Shown in pieces: positions 5,955-12,784 of a DNA stretch of 13,057 nucleotides (positions are counted from its first letter, which is position 1; every line of letters begins with the position of its first letter). Below the pieces are notes generated by a model that saw only the letters and a program-made list of their open reading frames with translations, had not been told where the DNA came from and did not search any database. The translations under genes and the position numbers were made by a program. Source of the DNA: a bacterium (lineage in GTDB: Bacteria > Omnitrophota > Gorgyraeia > Velamenicoccales > JABMQK01); assembly GCA_013203265.1 (NCBI GenBank), contig JABMQK010000201.1, forward strand, positions 1 to 13,057. Reading direction: 5' to 3'.

Positions 5955-6335
5955 CTATGCAATGGATTTTTTCATAATTCCAACATTTCTTTTAGGGCCT
6001 TTACGAGTTCTTGCGTTAGTTTTTGTTCTCTGTCCTCGAGCAGGAAGGCTCCTTTTATGCCTAAATCCTCTATAACTACCTATCTCCATAAGTCGTTTTA
6101 TATTAGCAGAGGTTTCTCTTCTTAAATCACCTTCGAAAAGCCTGTTGCTTTTTTGAATAGCTGATGTTATTCGAGCAACCTCATCTTCTTTTAAATCTTT
6201 TGCCCTCTTTACAGGATCCACATCGGCATCCTTTAATATCTCACGAGAGACCTTTTTGCCAATACCATACAAATAAGTTAAAGAAACATCTATTCTTTTT
6301 TCATTGGGAATATCTACTCCAAGTATTCTCGGCAT
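5955..6335 (-). CDS. rpsM: 30S ribosomal protein S13 (uS13)
   Basis: This 126-residue protein of the 30S head contacts P-site tRNA and forms bridges to L5 in the 50S. The N-terminal [15 protein letters not shown] and the helix-two-turn-helix segment [12 protein letters not shown] (23-34) precede the C-terminal [20 protein letters not shown] and the basic tail that reaches the tRNA. The ATG at 6335 is preceded by GAGAGG (6345-6350), and repeat hairpin D starts 3 nt further upstream. Confidence 0.98.
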   Translation of the reverse strand: MPRILGVDIPNEKRIDVSLTYLYGIGKKVSREILKDADVDPVKRAKDLKEDEVARITSAIQKSNRLFEGDLRRETSANIKRLMEIGSYRGFRHKRSLPARGQRTKTNARTRKGPKRNVGIMKKSIA

Positions 6336-6353
6336 AATTACTTACCTCTCTAT

Positions 6354-6404
6354 AATGAGCGCATGGCTTACGGAGTTAAAGACGACATAAGTCTGAGCTT
6401 CATT
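6354..6404. repeat. Degenerate REP-like hairpin (element D) between rpmJ and rpsM
   Basis: The AATGAGC edge (6354-6360) matches the left edge of element A. The stem GGCTTACG (6365-6372) pairs with CATAAGTC (6386-6393), with one wobble and one mismatch. The 13-nt loop GAGTTAAAGACGA resembles the right hairpin of element A (GAGCGAAAGCGAA on the minus strand). The outer flank GCTTCATT (6397-6404) can pair with AATGAGC across a bulge. It lies 4 nt after the rpmJ stop and just upstream of the rpsM Shine-Dalgarno. No inner palindrome or second hairpin is present, so it is a single, decayed unit. Confidence 0.6.
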
Positions 6405-6408
6405 TGAT

Positions 6409-6522
6409 CTATCCTTGTCTTTGTTTATGTTTTGGATTTGAACAAATTACCCTGATAACCCTTTTTCTCTTTATTATCTTACAACTTCCGCACAATTTTT
6501 TAACTGATGCTTTTACTTTCAT
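6409..6522 (-). CDS. rpmJ: 50S ribosomal protein L36 (bL36), zinc form
   Basis: A 37-residue frame begins [15 protein letters not shown] and ends NPKHKQRQG. This is full length for bL36, a small late-assembly 50S protein. The zinc ligands C11, C14, C27 and H32 are all present (C-X2-C-X12-C-X4-H). It sits between infA and rpsM, the universal position for this gene, 83 nt after infA. It was found by direct translation of the spacer, being too short for ordinary ORF cut-offs. Confidence 0.97.
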   Translation of the reverse strand: MKVKASVKKLCGSCKIIKRKRVIRVICSNPKHKQRQG

Positions 6523-6575
6523 TTCTCTGCTATGCCTTCTTATCTTTCTGTTAAAACAAATTGCTAAACCTTTAC

Positions 6576-6604
6576 CCCGTTAGGAAATATAGTTCTCTAA
6601 CGGG
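6576..6604. other. Stem-loop between infA and rpmJ
   Basis: CCCGTTAG (6576-6583) pairs perfectly with CTAACGGG (6597-6604) around a 13-nt loop, 1 nt after the infA stop codon. No U-run follows on either strand, so an intrinsic terminator is unlikely. It may be an mRNA processing or stability hairpin, or a distant member of the hairpin family seen elsewhere; the loop starts GA on the plus strand but does not end GA. Confidence 0.55.
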
Positions 6605-6605
6605 C

Positions 6606-6824
6606 TTACTTACTTCTATAGACTATTCTTCCTCTAGTTAAATCATAAGGCGATAATTCCAATTTTACTTTGTCTCCAGGGATAATCCTAATAAAATGCA
6701 TTCTCATCTTTCCAGAAACATGAGCCAATACCCTATGTCCATTATCAAGTTCCACTTTAAACATTGCGTTTGGTAATGTTTCTAATATTGTCCCTTCGAC
6801 CTCTATTGGCTCTTCTTTAAACAT
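6606..6824 (-). CDS. infA: Translation initiation factor IF-1
   Basis: This 72-residue single OB-fold protein binds the 30S A site during initiation together with IF-2 and IF-3. Recognisable segments are [20 protein letters not shown] (7-26), [15 protein letters not shown] (27-41), [20 protein letters not shown] (48-67) and the terminal YRSK. Length and all core strands match the family. It lies 13 nt downstream of map and has no obvious Shine-Dalgarno, so coupling to map translation is plausible. Confidence 0.97.
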   Translation of the reverse strand: MFKEEPIEVEGTILETLPNAMFKVELDNGHRVLAHVSGKMRMHFIRIIPGDKVKLELSPYDLTRGRIVYRSK

Positions 6825-6837
6825 AAATTTACTACTT

Positions 6838-7581
6838 CTACTGCGTTAAAATTTTTGGCCCATCTTGAAATACAGCTACTGTATGTTCAAAATGACAAGA
6901 AGGCGATCTATCTCTCGTTACAGCTGTCCATCCATTGTCTAGAATATCTACCTCCCACGAACCAATATTTACCATAGGCTCAATTGCAAAAACCATTCCC
7001 TCTTCGATTCCTTCACCTGTTTTGGATCTTCCAAAATTAGGGATCTGTGGCTCTTCATGTAATTCTTTTCCAATGCCATGTCCTACAAATTCTCGCACAA
7101 CCGAAAAACCAAATGATTCCACATATAGCTGTATTGCACAAGAAATATCGCAAATACAATTATTCATCTTCGCCTGTCTAATTCCTTTACTGAGTGCCTC
7201 CCGTGTAACATCAATAAGCTTCTTTATATATGGTTTTGTCTTTCCAATAGGCTGAGTAAATGCCATGTCAGCGTAATAACCGTCCATTTTTATGCCTAAA
7301 TCTATACTCAGGATATCTCCTTCTAATAATTTGCGCTCACTAGGAATACCATGCACCACTTCTTCATTTATTGAAGAACAAATATTTGCAGGGAAACCAC
7401 GGTATCCCTTAAAAGCCGAAATAACTCCAAATTTGTCAAATTCCTTTTTCGCTATCCGATCTAACTCAACAGTCGAAACTCCTACTTTTATATTCTTTTT
7501 CAGAGTATTTGAAATCTTAGCCAAAATCTTTCCGGCCTTACTAATCTTTTCTATTTCTTCTTTAGTCTTTATTTTAATCAC
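6838..7581 (-). CDS. map: Methionine aminopeptidase, type I
   Basis: This 247-residue enzyme removes the initiator methionine from nascent proteins at the ribosome exit. All five metal ligands are visible: D94 and D105 ([18 protein letters not shown]), H168 ([14 protein letters not shown]), E201 (FAIEPMVN) and E232 ([10 protein letters not shown]), with the substrate-site H77 (EEVVHGIP). No insert or SH3-binding N-terminal extension is present, so it is the short type Ia form. Translation starts at GTG 7581, whose GTGA overlaps the adk TGA stop, so it is likely coupled to adk. Confidence 0.97.
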   Translation of the reverse strand: MIKIKTKEEIEKISKAGKILAKISNTLKKNIKVGVSTVELDRIAKKEFDKFGVISAFKGYRGFPANICSSINEEVVHGIPSERKLLEGDILSIDLGIKMDGYYADMAFTQPIGKTKPYIKKLIDVTREALSKGIRQAKMNNCICDISCAIQLYVESFGFSVVREFVGHGIGKELHEEPQIPNFGRSKTGEGIEEGMVFAIEPMVNIGSWEVDILDNGWTAVTRDRSPSCHFEHTVAVFQDGPKILTQ

Positions 7582-8255
7582 TTATTTATTTTTTCTAAAT
7601 CAGAATTTTTCAAACGATCCAATGTATCTTTTAAAACATTAAAAACGGAATTCGCCTCAGAATCAGCACTTATTTTTTTTAACTTACTATGTTTTGAGAA
7701 ATGATCTAAAACAGGGGTGCTCTGCTTTAGATAAACATTTAACCTGTTGATTATCGTCTCTTCTCTATCGTCCTTTCTTTGATAGAGTTCTGCACCGCAA
7801 TCATCACAAACCATATCTTTTTTTGGAGGCATATTTACAACATGATAAATTCTTTCACATTTCTTACAAACCCTCCTACCTGAAAGACGCTTTACAATGA
7901 CATCTTTGCTTGCTTCAAAATATATAGCTAAATCAACATCAAAGCCTATCTCCTTTACGCTTTTATTAAGGGATTGGGCCTGCGAAACATTACGCGGGTA
8001 TCCATCTAAAATAAAACCATTTTTTGCATCTGGTTTCCGGATACGTTCTAAAATCATATCTGTGACTAATTCATCTGGCACTAACTCTCCACTATCCATA
8101 TATAATTTAGCCTTCTTACCTAAAACAGAATCTTCTTTTACGTGTCTTCGTAAAATATCACCTGTTGAAATATGTGGAATATTAAAATAATTGCTCAATA
8201 ATTTCGCTTGTGTCCCCTTGCCTGCACCGGGAGGTCCAAATAAAATAATAATCAT
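7578..8255 (-). CDS. adk: Adenylate kinase, long form with zinc LID
   Basis: This enzyme catalyses ATP + AMP = 2 ADP in the cytoplasm. The P-loop GPPGAGKGTQ (7-16), the AMP-binding STGDILRR (30-37) and the segment GFILDGYPRNVSQAQ (80-94) are present. The LID domain (about 123-160) carries four cysteines, C130-X2-C133 and C150-X2-C153, as in zinc-binding Gram-positive-type and many other bacterial kinases. KDDREETIINRL (161-172) supplies phosphate-binding arginines. At 225 residues it is slightly longer than usual at the C-terminus (Lys-rich end). The ATG overlaps the secY stop (ATGA), and AAGGGG within the end of secY serves as the Shine-Dalgarno. Confidence 0.97.
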   Translation of the reverse strand: MIIILFGPPGAGKGTQAKLLSNYFNIPHISTGDILRRHVKEDSVLGKKAKLYMDSGELVPDELVTDMILERIRKPDAKNGFILDGYPRNVSQAQSLNKSVKEIGFDVDLAIYFEASKDVIVKRLSGRRVCKKCERIYHVVNMPPKKDMVCDDCGAELYQRKDDREETIINRLNVYLKQSTPVLDHFSKHSKLKKISADSEANSVFNVLKDTLDRLKNSDLEKINK

Positions 8256-9598
8256 CTGCGCCCCTTAATCCTGCCTGATTTAATAAATCCTTCATAGTGA
8301 CGCATCAATAGATGTGACTCCATCTGTCTTATCGTATCCAACATAACACCGACGATAATAAGAATACCTGTGCCTCCGAAAAATGACGCAACTAAATATG
8401 GCACTTTAAGCCATGCCATAATAAAATCAGGAAATATCGCAATACAAGCAATAAAAAATGCGCCGGCCAAAGTAATACGTGTCATTACATAATCAAGATA
8501 TTCTGCAGTATTGGTACCAGGCCTAATTCCAGGTATAAATCCGCCATGTTTCTTCATGTTCTCTGAAATATCATCGGGATTGAAAACTATAGCAGTATAA
8601 AAATAACAAAAGAAAATAATTAATAGTGCATAAACAAAAGTATATAAAAAATGACCACGCACTAAAGATTGTGCCAACTTTTGGAAACCGACGTTTGGAA
8701 TAAAAGAAGCTATTGTTGCCGGAAATAAAATTAAAGACTGTGCAAAAATTATAGCGATAACACCTGATTGATCCACCTTAAGAGGCAAATAAGTGCTCTG
8801 TCCACCGTATATCTTTCTACCTACAATCCTACGGGCATATTGTACTGGAATCTTTCTCTGAGCCTGCGTTACTAAGGTAACAGCCAAAACAACCCCCACC
8901 AGCAAAACTGCCATAATCGCGATCGTATACGGCTCCAATGTTCTCTTTGCTGGTGAAAAAGGCGAAAGTAAAACATATAATTGATAACCAGCTGCAGGCA
9001 TACGTGAAATAATTCCAGCGGTTATAATTAAAGAAATGCCATTGCCTATTCCATGCTCCTGTATCTGCTCTCCAAGCCACATAATAAAAATTGTTCCCGT
9101 TGTAAGCGTAAGCACAGTAACTAATCTAAAACCTATGCCGGGGCTTGTAACTATCTGTAGGCCTTCAAATCGCGCAGGATTCTCAAGCCACAAAGCAATA
9201 AAGAAAGACTGTATTATAGCCAGCCCAACAGTTCCATAACGAGTATATTGATTTATTTTTTGCTGACCTGTTTTTCCTTCTTTAGCTATTTTTTCCAGCG
9301 CTGGAATTACGGCGGTAAGTAGTTGTAGAATAATAGAACAGGAAATATAAGGCATAATCCCCAAAGCAAAGATTGTCATCCTGTTCATTGCGCCACCTGA
9401 AAACATATTCATAATTCCAAAGAGCGTACCACCCTGAGTCTGGGCGATTCTATTAAAGAATTCACTTAAAGCTGAACCATCTATTCCTGGTGTAGGGACA
9501 TAACAGCCGGTGCGATAAATAATAAGCAGCCCTAAAGTAAATAAAATCTTCTTTCTTAAATCTGGAATTTTAAATGAATTTAAAAAAGCTGCTAACAT
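8252..9598 (-). CDS. secY: Preprotein translocase subunit SecY
   Basis: This 448-residue integral membrane protein is the channel of the SecYEG translocon. The order of hydrophobic segments fits ten membrane helices, beginning with KKILFTLGLLIIYRTGCYVP (16-35, first helix). GTLFGIMNMFSGGAMNRMTIF (57-77) is the plug region, GIMPYISCSIILQLLT (80-95) helix 2, and EHGIGNGISLIITAGII a conserved loop and helix around 182-198. The cytosolic loop AQRKIPVQYARR (about 246-257) and the tail loop GGFIPGIRPGTNTAEYLDYVMTR contain ribosome- and SecA-contacting basic residues. It follows rplO after 90 nt holding hairpin element C. No clear Shine-Dalgarno precedes ATG 9598. Confidence 0.98.
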   Translation of the reverse strand: MLAAFLNSFKIPDLRKKILFTLGLLIIYRTGCYVPTPGIDGSALSEFFNRIAQTQGGTLFGIMNMFSGGAMNRMTIFALGIMPYISCSIILQLLTAVIPALEKIAKEGKTGQQKINQYTRYGTVGLAIIQSFFIALWLENPARFEGLQIVTSPGIGFRLVTVLTLTTGTIFIMWLGEQIQEHGIGNGISLIITAGIISRMPAAGYQLYVLLSPFSPAKRTLEPYTIAIMAVLLVGVVLAVTLVTQAQRKIPVQYARRIVGRKIYGGQSTYLPLKVDQSGVIAIIFAQSLILFPATIASFIPNVGFQKLAQSLVRGHFLYTFVYALLIIFFCYFYTAIVFNPDDISENMKKHGGFIPGIRPGTNTAEYLDYVMTRITLAGAFFIACIAIFPDFIMAWLKVPYLVASFFGGTGILIIVGVMLDTIRQMESHLLMRHYEGFIKSGRIKGRR

Positions 9599-9635
9599 AT
9601 GTGATTGTTTAAAAGAGTTAACCCATTCGACGCAC

Positions 9636-9692
9636 CCCGGATTAAAAGCCGGGTTTGCTCAGGGTTGATACTGAGCGCCGCCGAAGTATCAA
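9636..9692. repeat. Hairpin cluster between rplO and secY (element C)
   Basis: Three short stems are visible. CCCGG (9636-9640) pairs with CCGGG (9649-9653). GCTCAG (9657-9662) pairs with CTGAGC (9671-9676). TTGATACT (9665-9672) pairs with AGTATCAA (9685-9692). The last two overlap and cannot form together. The loop of the third (GAGCGCCGCCGA) resembles the loop of the right hairpin of element A (GAGCGAAAGCGAA on the minus strand), suggesting a related REP-like unit with a different stem. The hairpin includes the rplO stop codon (9689-9691). It could be a dispersed repeat or a translational/mRNA-stability structure ahead of secY. Confidence 0.6.
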
Positions 9693-10129
9693 ATTAATTC
9701 TATCGTAGACCCTGATTCCTGTATTTTGTTCTTCGCTGCTTTAGAAACTTTACTTACTTTGATACTAATAATCTTATTTAATTTTCCATCCCCCAATAAT
9801 TTTACCAAACCATTCTCATCTTTTATCAATCCTTCTTCTTTCAAGCTTAATGGCGTAACGGTGGAACCTTTTGAAAAATGATTCAATTGTTCTAAGTTGA
9901 CTATTTGATAATTTAATTCTGAACGAGAACGAAAGCCCCTTTTTGGTACGCGGCGTACGAGAGGCATAGAGCCACCTTCAAGACCTGGCCTGAAATCTCT
10001 ACCCGCTCGTTGTCCTTGTCCACCATGACCACGAGTAGATGTCTTTCCGTGACCAGAACCACTACCTCTTCCTACATATTTCTTCTTTTTATTGCAACCT
10101 TTAGGCGCCTGAATATCTGTAATATACAT
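9689..10129 (-). CDS. rplO: 50S ribosomal protein L15 (uL15)
   Basis: This 146-residue protein is needed for late 50S assembly. The Gly/Arg-rich rRNA-threading N-terminus is clear: VGRGSGSGHGKTSTRGHGGQ (19-38), GQRAGRDFRPGLEGGSMPL (39-57) and RRVPKRGFRSR (59-69). The globular end includes VTPLSLKEEGLI (91-102). The ATG has AAGGA upstream and is 1 nt from the rpsE stop. In most bacteria rpmD (L30) sits between rpsE and rplO; there is no room for it here. The TGA stop lies inside the stem of the element C hairpin. Confidence 0.97.
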   Translation of the reverse strand: MYITDIQAPKGCNKKKKYVGRGSGSGHGKTSTRGHGGQGQRAGRDFRPGLEGGSMPLVRRVPKRGFRSRSELNYQIVNLEQLNHFSKGSTVTPLSLKEEGLIKDENGLVKLLGDGKLNKIISIKVSKVSKAAKNKIQESGSTIELI

Positions 10130-10130
10130 A

Positions 10131-10646
10131 TTAATCCTTCAGTTCCTCTTCTGATACTTTCTTATCAGACTTAAAAGCTTTATTTCTTCCTTCCAATCTA
10201 ATACTCCTTAAGCCTTCTATAGTAGCTTTTATGACATTTAATGGATTATTGGTTGTAAGACATTTGGTAAGAATATCACTAATTCCAACACATTCACAAA
10301 CTGCCCGTACCGGCCCAGCAGCGATAACGCCAGTCCCAGGAGACCCTGGTTTAAGTAGAACTCTAGCAGCTCCAAAAATACCCATTGTCTCATAGGCAAT
10401 AGTACTACCAGAAAGCGCAATAGGAATCATGGAATTTTTAGCCTTAGCTATACCTTTTTTAATTGCACCTGCAACATCATTTGCTTTTCCTAAATCCATT
10501 CCCACTCTGCCCTTTGCGTCTCCTACAACAACTAAAGCAGAAAAAGACATTTTCTTACCGCCTTTTGTAACTTTAGTAACTCTATTTATACTTACAATTT
10601 TTTCAATTATATCCTGTGTTTCTTTTGATCTAAATGTCTCTTTCAT
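10131..10646 (-). CDS. rpsE: 30S ribosomal protein S5 (uS5)
   Basis: This 171-residue protein sits at the mRNA entry site and takes part in decoding fidelity and helicase function. The double-stranded RNA-binding-like N-terminal domain shows [18 protein letters not shown] (26-43) and [20 protein letters not shown] (46-65). The C-terminal domain shows [18 protein letters not shown] (94-111) and [20 protein letters not shown]. It ends in a charged segment [10 protein letters not shown]. Its start is 3 nt after the rplR stop without a strong Shine-Dalgarno, so translational coupling is likely. Confidence 0.97.
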   Translation of the reverse strand: MKETFRSKETQDIIEKIVSINRVTKVTKGGKKMSFSALVVVGDAKGRVGMDLGKANDVAGAIKKGIAKAKNSMIPIALSGSTIAYETMGIFGAARVLLKPGSPGTGVIAAGPVRAVCECVGISDILTKCLTTNNPLNVIKATIEGLRSIRLEGRNKAFKSDKKVSEEELKD

Positions 10647-10649
10647 AGG

Positions 10650-11012
10650 TTAAAATTTTAACCCCCCTTTTCTTAATGCATCTGCTAATGCCTTTACTCT
10701 TCCGTGATAGAGATATCCTCCTCTATCAAATACTATTGTCTCTATTTTTTTCTCTTTTGCTTTATTAGCTACAATTTCTCCAAGCAGAACCGCTGCCTTA
10801 ATATTTCCACCTCGCTTCTCTTTTCCTTTGAAATCTTTATCCATAGTAGAAACAGATAACAAAGAGGAGTGCGTTTCGTCATTCACTAATTGAACGAATA
10901 AATTCTTGGAACTCCTATAAACACTCAAACGTAGTTTCTCTTGAGTCCCAATTATTTTTTTCCTGATTCTTAAATGCCTTCTTTTCCTCTGTGTAATATG
11001 TTTTTTATTCAT
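10650..11012 (-). CDS. rplR: 50S ribosomal protein L18 (uL18)
   Basis: This 120-residue 5S rRNA-binding protein of the central protuberance works with L5. It has the basic N-terminal arm KRRHLRIRKKIIGT (10-23), KLRLSVYRSSKNLFVQLVND (26-45), and the family signature VFDRGGYLYHGRVKALADAL (94-113) followed by RKGGLKF. It is full length. The start ATG (11012) lies 17 nt after rplF with no clear Shine-Dalgarno. Confidence 0.97.
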   Translation of the reverse strand: MNKKHITQRKRRHLRIRKKIIGTQEKLRLSVYRSSKNLFVQLVNDETHSSLLSVSTMDKDFKGKEKRGGNIKAAVLLGEIVANKAKEKKIETIVFDRGGYLYHGRVKALADALRKGGLKF

Positions 11013-11029
11013 AAATATTATGGTATTAT

Positions 11030-11575
11030 TTATGCTTGTTTAGCTACTGCCTTGCCAGCTTTTTTCCTAACATGTTCATCAGTATAGCGAATACCTTTAC
11101 CTTTATAAGGCTCTGGGGGCATGATAGAACGTATCTCAGCAGCTGCCTGGCCTACTTTTACTTTATCAATTCCTTTAATTAAAATTTGATTGGGTTTAGG
11201 TATCTCAATTTTAACTCCCTCGGGAGAAATATAAGCAACCGGATGGCTAAAACCCAACTGCAAATTTAATTTATCTTGCTGCATTTGAGCACGGAATCCC
11301 ACTCCTACTATTTCTAATTGCTTGACATATCCTTCAGTGACACCTTTTATCATATTAAAAATAATGGCTCTTGTCGTTCCCCAAAGACTCTTGTCTAATT
11401 TTGAATCTGACACGCCTTTAACTGTTAACACGTCATCTTTTAATTCAACACTTATACGATTAGGTAGCGTGTGTTCCAATTTTCCGTTCTTTCCCTCTAT
11501 ACATATCTTACTATCCGATATGTTAATTTTTACTTCTTTAGGGATACTTATAGGTTTTTTTCCGATTCTAGACAT
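11030..11575 (-). CDS. rplF: 50S ribosomal protein L6 (uL6)
   Basis: This 181-residue protein lies near the sarcin-ricin loop and factor-binding site. MSRIGKKPISIPKEV (1-15) starts the first alpha/beta repeat. The second repeat has EIVGVGFRAQMQQDKLNLQL and GFSHPVAY. The conserved C-terminal stretch MPPEPYKGKGIRYTDEHVRK (around 152-171) contacts 23S rRNA. An A/T-rich weak hairpin (11590-11607) lies upstream in the 58-nt gap after rpsH, and no Shine-Dalgarno is apparent. Confidence 0.97.
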   Translation of the reverse strand: MSRIGKKPISIPKEVKINISDSKICIEGKNGKLEHTLPNRISVELKDDVLTVKGVSDSKLDKSLWGTTRAIIFNMIKGVTEGYVKQLEIVGVGFRAQMQQDKLNLQLGFSHPVAYISPEGVKIEIPKPNQILIKGIDKVKVGQAAAEIRSIMPPEPYKGKGIRYTDEHVRKKAGKAVAKQA

Positions 11576-11633
11576 CTTTGCACAAAATTAAATATTGTTT
11601 AATATTTGGTTTTATATCGCTACTATTGCCATA

Positions 11634-12029
11634 CTACCAAACATAACAAATTACTTCACCGCCAACCCTTAATTCTCTTGCTTGTTTATCGTTAAGGACG
11701 CCTGTTGGAGTAGAGATTATAGCTAAACCTCTACCGCGCAGAACATAAGGAATTTTGTCTTTTTTTGCATAGACGCGAAATCCCGGACGAGAGACTCTCT
11801 TTAAATTGGCAATTACAGGTTCATTATTATGATACCTTAAATACACTCTTATAAGTCCCTGCTTTCCGTCTTCAGAAAGACGATAATTTTCAATATAGCC
11901 GTCCTGTTTTAGAATCTCTACAATGGACTTCGCCATCTTAAAAGAAGGAACATCGACGCTCTCATGGTGCGCCCTGCCTGCATTACGGATCAACGTAAGC
12001 GTATTAGCGATAGGATCTGTTAAGCTCAT
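11634..12029 (-). CDS. rpsH: 30S ribosomal protein S8 (uS8)
   Basis: This 131-residue primary 16S rRNA-binding protein of the central domain is, in enterobacteria, the translational repressor of the spc operon. The N-terminal DPIANTLTLIRNAGRAHHES (5-24) and the C-terminal rRNA-binding signature ISTPTGVLNDKQARELRVGG (105-124) ending EVICYVW are intact. A GAGGT ribosome-binding site precedes ATG 12029. No S8-binding mRNA mimic could be identified by eye near rplE. Confidence 0.98.
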   Translation of the reverse strand: MSLTDPIANTLTLIRNAGRAHHESVDVPSFKMAKSIVEILKQDGYIENYRLSEDGKQGLIRVYLRYHNNEPVIANLKRVSRPGFRVYAKKDKIPYVLRGRGLAIISTPTGVLNDKQARELRVGGEVICYVW

Positions 12030-12044
12030 ATTAACCTCGAAAAG

Positions 12045-12230
12045 TTACCAACTTGCTTTTTTGACTCCGGGGATTTCCCCCTTCCAAGCCAACTCCCTAA
12101 AACAAATTCTACATAGGTGGAATCTACGGTAGAAAGCGTGCGATCTTCCGCACAATCTACAGCGATTATATTTTCTTGAAGAAAACTTCGGCTTTCTTTT
12201 CCAACGTTCTATTTGTGATGCTTTTGCCAT
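12045..12230 (-). CDS. rpsN: 30S ribosomal protein S14, type Z (uS14, zinc form)
   Basis: This 61-residue protein is the short zinc-containing S14 (also called rpsZ), a head protein near the A-site t[23 protein letters not shown] supplies the two C-X2-C pairs of the zinc ribbon. [17 protein letters not shown] is the conserved end. I chose ATG 12230 ([16 protein letters not shown]). The frame stays open 10 codons further upstream, but that would overlap the end of rplE, and the AGGAG in the rplE end fits the shorter start. Confidence 0.97.
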   Translation of the reverse strand: MAKASQIERWKRKPKFSSRKYNRCRLCGRSHAFYRRFHLCRICFRELAWKGEIPGVKKASW

Positions 12231-12234
12231 ATCG

Positions 12235-12780
12235 TTATGGACTCCTAAAAGGAAAACCAAAAAGCTTCAGTAATTCATGCGCCTCTTCTTTGGAATTTGC
12301 ATTTGTAACTATAGTAATATTCATTCCCTGTACTCGTGGTACTTTATCTAACTCTATCTCGGGAAAAATTGACTGTTCCAAAATACCCAGAGAATAATTG
12401 CCCCCACCGTCAAAAGAATCATTTGAGAATCCTTTAAAATCTCTAATTCTAGGCAAGGCCACACTTACTAACCTATCTAAAAATTCATACATAATTACGC
12501 TTCTAAGGGTAACCTTACAACCCACAGGTTGTCCTGCTCTGATTTTAAAATTCGATATTGCTTTCTTTGCTCTGCAAATAACTGGTCTTTGACCTGTAAT
12601 CAAAGCAAGTTCATCCATGTTCTTCTCTAAAACCTTTATATCGCTTGCCCCTTCCCCTACGCCCATACTAACGACTATTTTCTTTAATCGAGGAACTTCC
12701 ATAGAAGACTTATAACCCCTATTTTTCTTTATCTCTGGAGTAATCTGATTTCTATATTTATCTAACAGGCGTGGTATCAT
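12235..12780 (-). CDS. rplE: 50S ribosomal protein L5 (uL5)
   Basis: This 181-residue central-protuberance protein binds 5S rRNA and bridges to S13. Diagnostic parts are the segment [20 protein letters not shown] (29-48), [23 protein letters not shown] (65-87, with the P-site-proximal loop), and [20 protein letters not shown] around 114-133, near the end of the RNA-binding surface. Length and order are standard. It starts 4 nt after the rplX stop and ends 4 nt before rpsN. Confidence 0.98.
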   Translation of the reverse strand: MIPRLLDKYRNQITPEIKKNRGYKSSMEVPRLKKIVVSMGVGEGASDIKVLEKNMDELALITGQRPVICRAKKAISNFKIRAGQPVGCKVTLRSVIMYEFLDRLVSVALPRIRDFKGFSNDSFDGGGNYSLGILEQSIFPEIELDKVPRVQGMNITIVTNANSKEEAHELLKLFGFPFRSP

Positions 12781-12784
12781 CTTA

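Noticed and set aside
8829..9080. Minus-strand frame inside secY
   Set aside because: It is an alternative frame of an intact, recognisable SecY and lacks independent support.
11590..11607. A/T-only hairpin upstream of rplF
   Set aside because: Seven A-T pairs with a 4-nt loop are expected by chance in such AT-rich spacer sequence; no family resemblance to the other hairpins.
12231..12260. Longer S14 start 10 codons upstream
   Set aside because: It would overlap the rplE end and add residues unlike any S14 N-terminus; MAKAS at 12230 fits the family and the AGGAG site.
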